Part shown: positions 44,110 to 54,092 of the stretch, piece after piece
How the letters are laid out: each line of letters begins with the position of its first letter
How positions within the stretch are numbered: position 1 is the stretch's first letter
Source: Saprospiraceae bacterium
Lineage (GTDB): Bacteria; Bacteroidota; Bacteroidia; Chitinophagales; Saprospiraceae
Assembly (NCBI GenBank): GCA_016718205.1
Contig: JADKEB010000008.1
Coordinates: 62,001-126,000, forward strand
Length of the DNA stretch: 64,000 nt
Direction of reading: 5' to 3'
Translations under genes and position numbers: made by a program
Notes under the pieces: model-generated
Told to the model about the DNA's origin: nothing
Database searches by the model: none
The model's input: the letters and a program-made list of their open reading frames with translations, nothing else

Positions 44110-46254
44110 TCAAAATGTAGACCTTATATGCGCATTTTCTATATTCAAATTGTGCTTTTCTTTTTGATTAAACTTCGTAACCCTTATTAACACCTTAGTG
44201 GCATTTGGTTTAATATTTATGGGTGTTTCAATCAAAATTTTATTTCCTTCTATTCTTTTGTAGTTATATCTATTTCCTTCATTGATAAAATCTATAGCAT
44301 TATGATTAATATCAAATTGCCATGCATCTGTAGTACTCAATAAGTAGGTAGCATCATTGCATTCCAAAAAGTAAGAAATGATATAATTACCAGGATTCAA
44401 GGTATCAGAACTACATATGGCTTCATATCCCCAGCCTTTTTCATTTTTATTTTTGGAAAATTTTAATGTAAAAGACACAAAAGGATGCGCTACTAATTTA
44501 CTGATAGAATCATTGTATTCTTTTACCACCTGATCAAACATGTCCAGTTCCATTCTTCTAAGTCTAAAATCATCATTCTCAAAAATTATTGGTGCTTTTT
44601 TTGTCCAATGCGTCAACTTAGGTCTGTAATCTTGAATCTCCTTTTTTGTTTCAATGACCAAGAGTGGTTTTTTGCTTTTAGCCCTAATAATATCAATTAT
44701 TTTGGGTACTTTAAAGGGTTGATTAGTCAGTTCATTTAATAATAATGACTGACCAAAAGATGTCCTGCTCATCATCACTCCCATAGATGGTAAGGCCATA
44801 TTATAACCTATTTTATAAGATTGAGTGACAACTTCACCTTGTTCCCACCAAGAAAAACACTCTGATCCTGTGTTGAAATATGGATCTGGTAATGTTGCTT
44901 GAAAATCGTCAGCATTGATCGGCAAGTTATAACTGGATTCACATAAAAAATCAGGCATATGAGTCTGATACCAACTTTGTTTATTAAAAAACATTACGCC
45001 TTCGACTAGTATGATCAAAGGTATGGTGTACAAAAACTCAGCTCTCGATTTATTTGATTTTAGCCAATGATATGTAAAATAAATAGCTGCTAAATTTATA
45101 GCATAAAAACTCACCCAACCCACTCGTCCTATACTTCTAAACTGTTTGTATGGCCCTGTATAATCTAACATCCACTCTAAACCCGAAATAGTAAAAGGTA
45201 GTCCGAAAGACATCAAAGATGATATAACAAAAACACCTATGAAATATATCAAAATTTTGTCTTGGCTAAAAAAGTTTTTTGATTTGGTAAATCTTAAAAT
45301 AGTGTAAAAAATACCGAATATTACAAAAATAACTGCTATGAATCCAATATAGTTTTTTCCTTCCATTTCTACACTTCTTACCTGCACGATATTTTCATTA
45401 ATAAATTCGAAAAGTGGAAGTTTGTAACTAAATAATAACCCTTCCCAAGCCGAATGATAACTAAAGAAGCCCCAAGGTTCGTTAGGTCTGTCATTACAAT
45501 GATTAAAATAAGAAGAAAAATAGTTTAATAGTAAAAATGGCAGAATTATTTGCAAGCCAACAACCTTGAATATTTCTATCCAGTTTCTATCAGGTTGAAA
45601 AGCATAAAATATAAAGACCGACAATAATGTCAAAACCGAAATGGTCACAAAATAATACATGTGCAACAGCCCACTTCCGAATACAATCAGTCCAATGAAA
45701 ACACTTAGTTTCAGCTTGTTCTTTCCCTCCCAAATCAATACCCAAAGATAAAATATCCAGGGCAACACAGGATAAAACATAGAGAAATGGCCATTTATTC
45801 TTCCTGCCTGAGGGTTTAGGAGTATAAGACCAAGAGTACATACTAAAGCAAATAAAAAATCAATTTTTAAACTCCTGAAACATAAAAACAAACCTAAACC
45901 ACCCAAAATTACTCCAAAAATGAGCATTACATTGTGGAAGGCAACTACATTACATTCAAACCAAACTGGAAAAATGGTTGATAACAATTTTGTAAGATTG
46001 GCTATCAATGGTTGATTATCTGTGAATATTACATTTTCTCCAAAAGGATAATTCATGCCTTCGAACGTCATATAGGTAGAATCATGTTTTACATGGTAGA
46101 GGTATGTAAAATAGTTTTTCATACCATCTCCTCCATTTACCAAAAAATCGTTAGGTACTTTTAGCACTCTTTGGTAGGCAAAACCAATAAATATTCCGAT
46201 GATAATGAAAGCAAACAGTGTTTCTTTTTTACTAATATTTGTTTCAAAATTCAT
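44110..46254 (-). CDS. Large multi-pass membrane protein, GT-C-like
   Basis: This is a 714-residue protein with about eleven transmembrane helices in the first ~440 residues and a soluble C-terminal domain of ~240 residues. An N-terminal loop reads NDFLVNGGDGMKNYFTYLYH and EGMNYPFGENVIFTDNQPL, the acidic, aromatic loop expected of GT-C glycosyltransferases (DUF6311/YfhO-like). The C-terminal part (from about 560) is beta-rich with no recognised family. The candidate role is adding sugars from a polyprenyl donor on the periplasmic face. It lies 27 bases beyond the GT2 pseudogene, facing it. Confidence 0.7.
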   Translation of the reverse strand: MNFETNISKKETLFAFIIIGIFIGFAYQRVLKVPNDFLVNGGDGMKNYFTYLYHVKHDSTYMTFEGMNYPFGENVIFTDNQPLIANLTKLLSTIFPVWFECNVVAFHNVMLIFGVILGGLGLFLCFRSLKIDFLFALVCTLGLILLNPQAGRINGHFSMFYPVLPWIFYLWVLIWEGKNKLKLSVFIGLIVFGSGLLHMYYFVTISVLTLLSVFIFYAFQPDRNWIEIFKVVGLQIILPFLLLNYFSSYFNHCNDRPNEPWGFFSYHSAWEGLLFSYKLPLFEFINENIVQVRSVEMEGKNYIGFIAVIFVIFGIFYTILRFTKSKNFFSQDKILIYFIGVFVISSLMSFGLPFTISGLEWMLDYTGPYKQFRSIGRVGWVSFYAINLAAIYFTYHWLKSNKSRAEFLYTIPLIILVEGVMFFNKQSWYQTHMPDFLCESSYNLPINADDFQATLPDPYFNTGSECFSWWEQGEVVTQSYKIGYNMALPSMGVMMSRTSFGQSLLLNELTNQPFKVPKIIDIIRAKSKKPLLVIETKKEIQDYRPKLTHWTKKAPIIFENDDFRLRRMELDMFDQVVKEYNDSISKLVAHPFVSFTLKFSKNKNEKGWGYEAICSSDTLNPGNYIISYFLECNDATYLLSTTDAWQFDINHNAIDFINEGNRYNYKRIEGNKILIETPINIKPNATKVLIRVTKFNQKEKHNLNIENAHIRSTF

Positions 46255-46322
46255 TAATAAAACTATTTATTTTTCGCAAAGATAAGTTTTCTATGATGAT
46301 ACAACCTTTGATTTAGAAATAT

Positions 46323-46509
46323 AGAGTATGTTTAAATTTTTATTGCCTTAAAATCAATATATTATGAACCTGACTTCAAAATAATTGCCTTATTTAGTTC
46401 ACCTGCCCGCCTATAAAATAGTTGTCAGGCAGGCTAAATGTGTTGATCATTTTATTGTCAGAACCATAATCTCTTGATTTACAACTAAGAAAAATTTTAA
46501 ACATACTCT
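46323..46509 (-). mobile_element. AGAGTATG MITE-like element, copy 2 (187 bases, inverted)
   Basis: It is the reverse complement of 24311-24497 with about five transitions in 187 bases. Perfect ends AGAGTATGTTTAAA and TTTAAACATACTCT. It lies in the 333-base gap between two large minus-strand membrane protein genes. The rest of that gap holds nothing recognisable. Confidence 0.85.
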
Positions 46510-46587
46510 TAAAATAATGACCAAGTTTATTCTATAAAAGCCTTCATAGACCAGGTAGAACCTAAACAAAAATTTTGATGGTAAACA

Positions 46588-48195
46588 TCATTCTTTCAGA
46601 CCATAAAGAACTGACCTACCGGATTTAGACTTGCAAATTACATTATATTTTGCAACCAATTGACTATCAATTTCAAAGGTATTTTGGTGAGCCATATGCG
46701 TCTCTTGCTTGCCTATCACCAAAACATATTCTATGGGTGTTTTGCCCGTCTTCTCAGCATAAGATGTAAAAATTGCTCTGGGAGGTCTGTCTTCAAAGCA
46801 CATTCCATCCTTGCCTGTAGCATTATAAAAACTAAACTTTTGATCTTTCCAGTTAACAGGAAACCACCCCATATGGGCTTGGTAATTATCAGACAAAATC
46901 AAAGGCTTTTTTGCACCTAAATAAGATGTACCATGCATAAAAGCCCAATTTCTGTTAGCTATCACCCTACCATCAACAGTAGTACCGTTATAATCATAAT
47001 TTAGGGTTAAAACTTTGGTTTTTGGCATTATATGACCTTCACATTCCATATAGTCATCCACCCACGCAGATGCTTCTGAATAAGAAGGATATCTTAAAAA
47101 AGCGAAAATAAAGATGATTACCAATGCAAAAATACTGATTAATGCCTTAAACCACAAAGCAAATCTCAATGAACTCATCCAAATCAGGATACAAATATGT
47201 GGCAAAAACTTGAGTCGATCACCACCAATCATAGAATCATTAATCAGATTTGCGTGAAATAAAAAAATAAAAAAAAGACATAGCAACAACAATCCATCCG
47301 CGATGTGCACAACAGGTCCATTTTTCAACCTGCTTATAATGCCAATTATTAAAATTACAATAGCAAATTTCCCTACAAGTAGAGAAAATGGCGTTTCACT
47401 ATCAGAATAAGTCATCAATGAGTCAATATTTATTAACGTATTCCAATCCAGCGTCTTTGAAAAACTTGAGCCCATAACAAATGATACATACAAAAGTAAA
47501 GAAGGCAAGACAATAAGGGTTAATGGTGATATTTTTTTAAAAAAAGCAAGAAAGATTTCTTTAACATGTGGTTTGATGAGGATAGATAATAAATCTGCAG
47601 CTGTGATAAATGCTACACCTGCAAGTCCAAAAATAAAACCAATAGGGTGCATAAAGTAGTTTATAATAAGAAGTAGGGCCAGCTTTATAGCCGTCTTCCA
47701 ATTCCTCAAATCATCTCTGTGTTTAATGTAGTAACCTATAACCCAAAAAGAAGCAGCAAAACTAAAAGTGTAATTTAGGAACCCCATCATCATCAAGTGA
47801 TGAAAAGTAAATAAAAGCACGGATAATACTGCCCAATCACTTTTAGGTGAAATACTATTGCACAGATACCTCGCTCCAAAAGAAAAAGTCAAAATATATG
47901 ATCCAAAAAATAATTTTTCTGAAATACTTGGTGAAAAAAACATTTGAAAGAATCCTAATAATAAATGATCCCACAAATTGGGTGTAAGCTTATAATTGAC
48001 CATATAAAAGTCCAGATAAAATGCTTTATTTATATTTAAAATAATATCCTTCAGCACTTTTGCATTGTACAAATGGCATGGACCATCACCTGTCACCATC
48101 CAAGTATTTGTCAATAAAGGGTACAAAAAAACAAGTACTCCTACATAAAACAACTTACTTGTAATTTTTTGTAATCCGATTTCAGAGATGATCAT
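46588..48195 (-). CDS. Multi-pass membrane protein, probably GT-C-like
   Basis: This is a 535-residue protein with about ten transmembrane helices. The first extracytoplasmic loop reads TWMVTGDGPCHLYNAKVLKD, with the acidic GDGPxHxxNA pattern seen in uncharacterised GT-C-like proteins. A short soluble C-terminal domain (about 400-535) follows. No closer family recognised. It lies among other membrane glycosyltransferase-like genes, which favours a role in surface-glycan synthesis. Confidence 0.65.
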   Translation of the reverse strand: MIISEIGLQKITSKLFYVGVLVFLYPLLTNTWMVTGDGPCHLYNAKVLKDIILNINKAFYLDFYMVNYKLTPNLWDHLLLGFFQMFFSPSISEKLFFGSYILTFSFGARYLCNSISPKSDWAVLSVLLFTFHHLMMMGFLNYTFSFAASFWVIGYYIKHRDDLRNWKTAIKLALLLIINYFMHPIGFIFGLAGVAFITAADLLSILIKPHVKEIFLAFFKKISPLTLIVLPSLLLYVSFVMGSSFSKTLDWNTLINIDSLMTYSDSETPFSLLVGKFAIVILIIGIISRLKNGPVVHIADGLLLLCLFFIFLFHANLINDSMIGGDRLKFLPHICILIWMSSLRFALWFKALISIFALVIIFIFAFLRYPSYSEASAWVDDYMECEGHIMPKTKVLTLNYDYNGTTVDGRVIANRNWAFMHGTSYLGAKKPLILSDNYQAHMGWFPVNWKDQKFSFYNATGKDGMCFEDRPPRAIFTSYAEKTGKTPIEYVLVIGKQETHMAHQNTFEIDSQLVAKYNVICKSKSGRSVLYGLKE

Positions 48196-48418
48196 TTGTC
48201 AAAATTTTGGGTCAATATAAATCGACGTGAATATACAACATAATTTAATTGCAGAAAAAAAATTATAGTTTGAGACAAACCCATCCTTTGGATATTTTAT
48301 TCTCTTATTTTATGCCTGGAATCATGCCATGGAATTTCCATTATATTTTGCAAGAACAAAACAAAACTACTATTTTGTGGCTTATTATTAAATCAAGTAT
48401 CCTAACTAAACTTCAATT

Positions 48419-49996
48419 ATGTTTAATAAAGTAAACGTAGACATCAAAGATGCTAATAAATGGTACTTAATAGCTGTTTTGGTCTATATTTTATTTTGGA
48501 CATTGTTGCGTGCGCAGTATATAGATATCCCATTTTACTGGGACGAAGCTTGGGTATATGCTCCCGGCCTGAGACATATGATGGAAAGCGGCCCTTCACT
48601 TCTGCCTGATGCTATTCCTGAATTTTACTCTCGTGGTCATCCTTTGTTATTCTATTTTTTGGGAGGTATCTGGCTTAAGATATTCGGTACTTCTTTTGTA
48701 GCATACCACACTTTTCCGCTTACGATAAGTGTATTGTTTTTGTTTTTTATATTCATCACGGTAAGAGAATGGACAAACAGCCTGACGGCAATCAGTGTGA
48801 TGATATTGATAAGTGTAGAAAAAATATTTTACACCGAAGCGGCCAATGTGTTGCCGGAAATACTCGTTGCCCTATTTTTTTTGCTATCTGTACGAAATTT
48901 TCTGAAAGAAAAGTTGTGGCTTTATATACTTTTTGCTAGCCTGGGCATCATGACTAAAGAGTCTGGAATCGTGATACCTGGTGCTATACTTTGTGGAAAC
49001 ATTTTGTGGAATTTCAAAAATTCTACATCACCGTTTAGCAGCGATGCCATTAAAAAAAGTTTGATAATCCTGGCGCCGATTATAACATTTTTGATTTTTC
49101 TCATCGTCCAATATATATACAAAGGTTGGTTTCTGTTTCCCGAACATACTGGTATGATGATCAAAAAATCAACTGAGTTTGTAGAAAAATTAAATTTTGC
49201 TTTCGAATGGTTGCTGGAAGATGGTCAGATATACTGGATGAGTGGATGTCTATCACTTCTATTAGTTTTCGGCGGCAAGGAGCATCAAAGGACAACTTTA
49301 TTTATGTCGTTGATTGGTATTTTAACTGGGATGTATGTCATCAAAAATTTTAATACCAATATTGAGTTTATGGCTCTCATGGCATTTGCCATTTTATCGG
49401 GAGCTATTCATTTGATAGGCAGGACTTTATTTGGTGATGCGGATGTAAGTTTAAAAAAGATTTTACTTATCAATTTTGCAGTGTATTTGACCTATCTGAT
49501 ATTTTGTTCTGTAAACTTTGTAACAGTGAGATATTTGATTGCACTATTGCCATTTGGATTCTTTTTGTATCTCGTCACCATAAAAAAATTATCCCCAAAT
49601 AATTGGATTTTTTGTGGGGTTGTAGTATTTCTATTTGTTGTATTGGCAATGGAAAATTTTGCTAAAAACAGGCAAAGTAATCTAATAGCACAAATAGCCT
49701 ATGTAGAAATGAGGCATGATTTAGTCAAAAAGTTGGAGGCCTTACAGACATATGATAGCTCTTTTGGTATCAATGATTTTGTCATCAGACGTACTTTACA
49801 AGATCCTTATAGTGGTTTTCTATCTTCTGCCAAAGTGTTTACAAAAGTTGATTGGTCTGTGGACGAAGGTAAAGAATATATTGTGATCAGCAATTTTGAC
49901 CCATATCCTGAATTTATCAAACAAGGTAAATTTGGATTAGTCCATAAATGGGAGGAAGGAGTCCACTGGATGGAGTTATGGAAGAGAAAAAATTAA
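48419..49996 (+). CDS. GT39/ArnT-like membrane glycosyltransferase
   Basis: This is a 525-residue polytopic protein with a GT-C fold. The first loop after TM1 reads IPFYWDEAWVYAPG with D42-E43, the DE pair that in GT39/GT83 enzymes (PMT, ArnT) is catalytic. HPLLFYFLGGIWLKIFG matches the family's second conserved loop. About ten further helices follow, and a C-terminal soluble tail of ~90 residues. The donor is probably a polyprenyl-phosphate sugar; the acceptor is unknown. It is the only plus-strand gene in this cluster, divergent from 46588-48195. Confidence 0.82.
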   Translation: MFNKVNVDIKDANKWYLIAVLVYILFWTLLRAQYIDIPFYWDEAWVYAPGLRHMMESGPSLLPDAIPEFYSRGHPLLFYFLGGIWLKIFGTSFVAYHTFPLTISVLFLFFIFITVREWTNSLTAISVMILISVEKIFYTEAANVLPEILVALFFLLSVRNFLKEKLWLYILFASLGIMTKESGIVIPGAILCGNILWNFKNSTSPFSSDAIKKSLIILAPIITFLIFLIVQYIYKGWFLFPEHTGMMIKKSTEFVEKLNFAFEWLLEDGQIYWMSGCLSLLLVFGGKEHQRTTLFMSLIGILTGMYVIKNFNTNIEFMALMAFAILSGAIHLIGRTLFGDADVSLKKILLINFAVYLTYLIFCSVNFVTVRYLIALLPFGFFLYLVTIKKLSPNNWIFCGVVVFLFVVLAMENFAKNRQSNLIAQIAYVEMRHDLVKKLEALQTYDSSFGINDFVIRRTLQDPYSGFLSSAKVFTKVDWSVDEGKEYIVISNFDPYPEFIKQGKFGLVHKWEEGVHWMELWKRKN

Positions 49997-50150
49997 ATTT
50001 CGAGCCTTTTCGTAGTTATGAATCTATCACAAAAAAGATGAAACCAGTTTTCACCATTCTTATTTTCCCCCATTTTGGGGAAGTCAAAAGTTAGTTATTA
50101 ATTTTTCTTTTAGCCGTTGACTATCAAAACTCTTGGGCTCATGGCTATCA

Positions 50151-51923
50151 CTAATCTTCAAAAGTACTGACTTCTACATCATCAATTAATAATTCTTTAT
50201 CGCTGCCAGCGTGCCAAAATAAGATATCGACTTTGTCAAATGATTTGGGAAGCTTTGCATCTATAAAAATTTCTTTGGATTCGCCATCAGAAATAAAACG
50301 ATGAATTCGTATCATATTGGTCTGTATCTCTTTATCTCCTTGGGAAAACTTAATAATAAACTGTGTTTGATTCCATAGATTCCATTCCTTATTTGTGCAT
50401 GTAAATGTAGCTTTGACCCTTATCCATTTTTTAAACTGATTTTTATATTCTATACGCAGAGAAGGAGAAGACTGGGTTTCTTTATTCAACCTAATTTGTC
50501 TATTTCCTGCGATATCCACTATTTGAGCTGATGTGTCATTGTCGAAACTATTTTGATATATCGTAACCGGATTTTGCGGCAAGTCCCGAAAAACATGCTT
50601 ATTGTCCAACAGCTTCCTATCCTCATCATTTGCAGTCCACCGGCCGACTTTTGCCCAATAGTATGCCCTTGACAACTCTAAAGCTTGCACCTGACCACCA
50701 TGCAAGTGATAAACCCACCATACATTGAGATAAGCTAAAAGAACTAATCCTGGGTATAGAATGAATTGGGACCACTTTTTTTTGCCTGCAACTTCTATCA
50801 ATGCTGCAAAAGGGAAAGCAAGAATTGGATAATATTGCACCATCGCCCGTCCACCATAATCCCATATATCCCAAGCCGTCACTATATAAAAACTCACCAA
50901 AATAAATCCAATGACAGGAATGTGATTTACTTTATTTTTATAGAAAACCCACAGCCCAATAAAAGGCAAGACCATCATAGGAGTAAATCTTAGCCAACCA
51001 CTTCTGTAGCTAAGTATGTAATCATAAACATGTGGTTTGAGCCAACTGAAACCTTGCTCACCATAACTGTACACGATCCATTCGCCTGTAGCATATTTCC
51101 AGTAAATGGGCTGTATGACCACGATTAGACAAAACATTAATCCTGCTACTAAATATTTATACATATGAACCGAAACGATCGAAAGCCTTTGTCTTAAATC
51201 AGCCAAATTCGAAATACTCCAGAATACAGGCAACAAAATAGCAATGAATTCAGTAGGTCGGATTAAAGCAGCTAAGCCAGTCAATAGACCAATAGAAACA
51301 GCATATTTCCACTGAAATGTATCGTAAAATCTGATGGTTACCCAAAGCAATGCAGTATAAATTGTAAATAGTGTACCATGGGTCATAGCTTGATCTACAG
51401 CTGCATAATTGATATAATTTGTTCCGATGACATACACCAATAATAAAATCGCAACAGTTTTGTCTCTATAGTATCTGAGAAGTACCAGACGTAAATAAAA
51501 TAACCCAATTAACGACAATAATAACAACCCGACGCCGATCGAAATCTGATATGGGTATGAAAATCCATCATCAGGGTAAATTGTAGAAGAACTTGCCCAT
51601 AAGTGCCCAACAGTAAAAAATGGTAAGCTTAACAGAGCCAGGCCAGAAGAGTACTTCATGACATAATTACCCGATTTTTCATGAAAAAAAGCTTGCTGAA
51701 AATCTGGTGTAGGTTGATATTTTTGTAAAATACTATCTTTAAAATGGTACTTTTTGATATCATTATATATAAAAATGGCAGGTAAGTACATATAATAACC
51801 TGATGCATCCCACGACAGTGTAGCTTCTCCCCCTTTTTTCTCCCATCTTGGATAAAATTTGAATGCCGTGATGGTCACCAAAAAAAAAGAAATAACAAGA
51901 ACATATTTTGAAAGAATGTGCAT
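50151..51923 (-). CDS. Multi-pass membrane protein with a C-terminal beta domain, GT-C-like
   Basis: This is a 590-residue protein. About ten transmembrane helices (1-445), with an early loop (GEATLSWDASGYYMYLPAIF) having the acidic and aromatic residues of GT-C enzymes, are followed by a ~130-residue beta-sandwich-like domain (VTIYQNSFDNDTSAQIVD, IDAKLPKSFDKVDILFWH, LLIDDVEVSTFED) resembling carbohydrate-binding modules. Specific function unknown; it is probably another surface-glycan glycosyltransferase. Confidence 0.68.
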   Translation of the reverse strand: MHILSKYVLVISFFLVTITAFKFYPRWEKKGGEATLSWDASGYYMYLPAIFIYNDIKKYHFKDSILQKYQPTPDFQQAFFHEKSGNYVMKYSSGLALLSLPFFTVGHLWASSSTIYPDDGFSYPYQISIGVGLLLLSLIGLFYLRLVLLRYYRDKTVAILLLVYVIGTNYINYAAVDQAMTHGTLFTIYTALLWVTIRFYDTFQWKYAVSIGLLTGLAALIRPTEFIAILLPVFWSISNLADLRQRLSIVSVHMYKYLVAGLMFCLIVVIQPIYWKYATGEWIVYSYGEQGFSWLKPHVYDYILSYRSGWLRFTPMMVLPFIGLWVFYKNKVNHIPVIGFILVSFYIVTAWDIWDYGGRAMVQYYPILAFPFAALIEVAGKKKWSQFILYPGLVLLAYLNVWWVYHLHGGQVQALELSRAYYWAKVGRWTANDEDRKLLDNKHVFRDLPQNPVTIYQNSFDNDTSAQIVDIAGNRQIRLNKETQSSPSLRIEYKNQFKKWIRVKATFTCTNKEWNLWNQTQFIIKFSQGDKEIQTNMIRIHRFISDGESKEIFIDAKLPKSFDKVDILFWHAGSDKELLIDDVEVSTFED

Positions 51924-52052
51924 ATAAGGCTACGATTTTAATATGTTTACTGAACTGAGCGCACCCACTTTCGTATGTATGAATGATAATCCGGGAAATG
52001 ATATGACAGGTCTAATTTCTTTCCTCCAAAAAGTAAATTTAGTCGGGTAATT

Positions 52053-53270
52053 TTAACTGCCTGTTGCTGCTATTATTTCGCCTTCATCTTCTTGCTCCTG
52101 ATCCTTATTTTGCGGAGAAATGTGTCTGGATTTCATCTGATGGAAATCGAGCTTTCTTTTGATTTCCTGTGATTCTTTAATGAAATTTTCTCCTTCATCT
52201 TCATCATGGCCTGTAGATATGATGGCTTGTCCTATTTCCATCACCCGATCATGTTTATCAAGATACTGGTATATCCTTGCTAAGTTATAATATGCAGCAC
52301 CTCTCAGATTTTTTGCATGTTTATCTCTGCCGGAGGAGTTTTTTTTTGTTATTCCTTCAAAATACTCAATCACCGGCATCAGATCTTTTTCAATCTGAGT
52401 TTCAGGTCTGTTGTATCTCATTTTTGCAAAAATAGTTTTTAAAGCTTTAGTTGCATTGTCAAACATAGTGTATTCTGGATGATCTTCTGAATCCAGTCTT
52501 TTGAATTTCACATTGTATTTGGCGGGCTTATATCCATAATGATGATTGATAAACCTTGTGACACGTCCCGGGAAATCATTTCTGTATTGATTTTCATGAT
52601 TCTTTATCTGTATCTGTGCATTGGCTGCATATTCCTTTTGAGCTTCATCAGCAGTAAGGTATTCCCTTGTCTGATAAGTGAATGTATAATCAAGATTTTC
52701 AGTATATGCCAGGGCTTTATCAGAATTGATATCACCGGAATATGAGCCATCATCTTTTGTGTCCACATTTTTCAGAAATGGGTTGGCTGCCTCCTCTTTT
52801 TGTTTTTTGATGATTTTTTTTTCATCCTTTGCTTTACCTGTCTTATTCATTTCGTCTTTCGGCCCATAGATCCTTATGTCCCCTCTCCCTGTGTTGTTGA
52901 GACTTATTCTGTAGTAAGTTGTGTTTGAAATTACTTTTCCATCCTTATCCTTTTTTTCTTCGACCCTTTTGGATGGATTAGGCGAACCTGCAACAAATCC
53001 TGCAATATTTACCTTAACGTCCATTGATGACCTTTTGTCGACCTTTGACCATCCGTACAGGTTGATAAGTTCGATTTTATCCCTTGCAATAAAAGATGGA
53101 TCTCCGGACAGCTTTATTGTAAATGTTCGGTTTTCAATAGGTACGTAATTGACAGGAAAGTCAAGACAACTGATATACACCCAAAAGTTGTCAATATCCA
53201 CCTTTTGATTATAGGCTACTGAGCTATATAAGAATGATACGATGCATATAACATATCTGATCGTCGGCAT
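52053..53270 (-). CDS. Secreted hypothetical protein with TPR-like C-terminus
   Basis: This is a 405-residue exported protein with a signal peptide (YVICIVSFLYSSVAYNQ). The N-terminal half is beta-rich (FWVYISCLDFPVNYVPIENRTFTI) with a Lys-rich low-complexity linker (KTGKAKDEKKIIKKQKEE). The C-terminal half is helical with a TPR-like unit (RGAAYYNLARIYQYLDKHDRVMEIGQAII). No family recognised. It is probably periplasmic. Confidence 0.65.
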   Translation of the reverse strand: MPTIRYVICIVSFLYSSVAYNQKVDIDNFWVYISCLDFPVNYVPIENRTFTIKLSGDPSFIARDKIELINLYGWSKVDKRSSMDVKVNIAGFVAGSPNPSKRVEEKKDKDGKVISNTTYYRISLNNTGRGDIRIYGPKDEMNKTGKAKDEKKIIKKQKEEAANPFLKNVDTKDDGSYSGDINSDKALAYTENLDYTFTYQTREYLTADEAQKEYAANAQIQIKNHENQYRNDFPGRVTRFINHHYGYKPAKYNVKFKRLDSEDHPEYTMFDNATKALKTIFAKMRYNRPETQIEKDLMPVIEYFEGITKKNSSGRDKHAKNLRGAAYYNLARIYQYLDKHDRVMEIGQAIISTGHDEDEGENFIKESQEIKRKLDFHQMKSRHISPQNKDQEQEDEGEIIAATGS

Positions 53271-53408
53271 AATGTTTAGATTTAGAATGCAAAAATATAC
53301 TTTTTAACCCAACTGACAATTATATAAAGTGACCAAAATTAACATGGGAATGATTCATTTCACAATTCACTAAGAATCAAATAATTGTGATCCAATCACC
53401 AATTATTT

Positions 53409-53540
53409 GGGTGTATACCATTTTTTTATTCAATGGTTTTGAAATTCCTTTTGTCTACCTTCAGACCTGCCCGCCGATTAGGCATGGGATGGGGCAAAAC
53501 AAAAGTAATATTTATAAAATTGCAATTTGGGGAACTACTC
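53409..53540. mobile_element. GGGTGTAT element, short copy with a perfect 8-base target duplication
   Basis: The left end is GGGTGTATACCA. The right end, GGGGAACTACTC, is a decayed version of GGGATACACCC, after the shared GCAATTT. Flanks 53401-53408 and 53541-53548 are both AATTATTT, an exact 8-base direct repeat. The core matches the outer part of 24178-24622 (CAAAACAAAAG, ATTCAAT and ATTCC-like words) without its nested insertions. It therefore gives the empty version of that element. Confidence 0.8.
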
Positions 53541-53562
53541 AATTATTTTGAATATAAATTTT

Positions 53563-53655
53563 TGTTGTGCTCATTCTACTGCTGAAAAAGCAGAACCAAC
53601 TCAGGCAACCACCAAAGCCATTGGCTGCTCTATCAAGGCTAAAAAGACTGGATAG
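53563..53655 (+). pseudogene. C-terminal remnant, thioredoxin-family-like tail
   Basis: A frame reads CAHSTAEKAEPTQATTKAIG then CSIKAKKTG before TAG at 53653. The ending 'T-K-x-x-G-C-S-I-K' is typical of the extreme C-terminus of thioredoxin-fold redoxins. No upstream part of such a protein is present, because the GGGTGTAT element and unrelated sequence precede it. A strong terminator follows immediately. I read it as the tail of a lost gene. Confidence 0.4.
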
Positions 53656-53681
53656 GTTACTTATTTCCAAAAAAAGATTAT

Positions 53682-53717
53682 AAAAATGGCTAAAACCAAG
53701 TTTTAGCCATTTTTATT
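53682..53717 (+). terminator. Rho-independent terminator, orphaned
   Basis: A 15-base stem AAAAATGGCTAAAAC (53682-53696) pairs with GTTTTAGCCATTTTT (53700-53714) around a three-base loop. It sits 27 bases after the remnant's stop codon and no other plus-strand gene ends here. Confidence 0.8.
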
Positions 53718-53816
53718 TAATACAACCTGTATCATTTATAAAATAAACTATATCTTTACTTGGTATTTGTACCAATACTATTTTTATTTATTTAAATAAC
53801 TAAAAGAATTTAGACT

Positions 53817-54056
53817 TTGTTCAATTTAGCTTTTGGTTTAGGTGGACTGGTAATACTGCTATTATTTTTTCTATCAATCTTCATCATACTGGTACCGATA
53901 TATTATATGGCACAAATATTATTGTCTGAAAAATTACCAACTGATAAAAAAATACTATGGTTCGTGGCCATCTTTGTTTTCCCATTGTTAGGCCTATTTA
54001 TATTTTTCATGAGCAATGACTATCGAAGGGTGAAGGGTTATAGAGTAAGTAATTAG
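53817..54056 (+). CDS. PLDc_N-type small membrane protein
   Basis: This is a 79-residue protein with two transmembrane helices and the phospholipase-D-nuclease N-terminal-type pattern (YMAQILLSEKLPTDKKILWFVAIFVFPLLGLFIFFM). No ATG precedes the first helix: a stop is at 53811 and the frame opens with TTG at 53817. The first in-frame ATG would remove the first helix, so TTG is preferred. Such stand-alone PLDc_N proteins are common and of unknown role. Confidence 0.7.
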   Translation: MFNLAFGLGGLVILLLFFLSIFIILVPIYYMAQILLSEKLPTDKKILWFVAIFVFPLLGLFIFFMSNDYRRVKGYRVSN

Positions 54057-54092
54057 TTTCAATAATTCCCTATTCAAAGTATTATCAGGATA

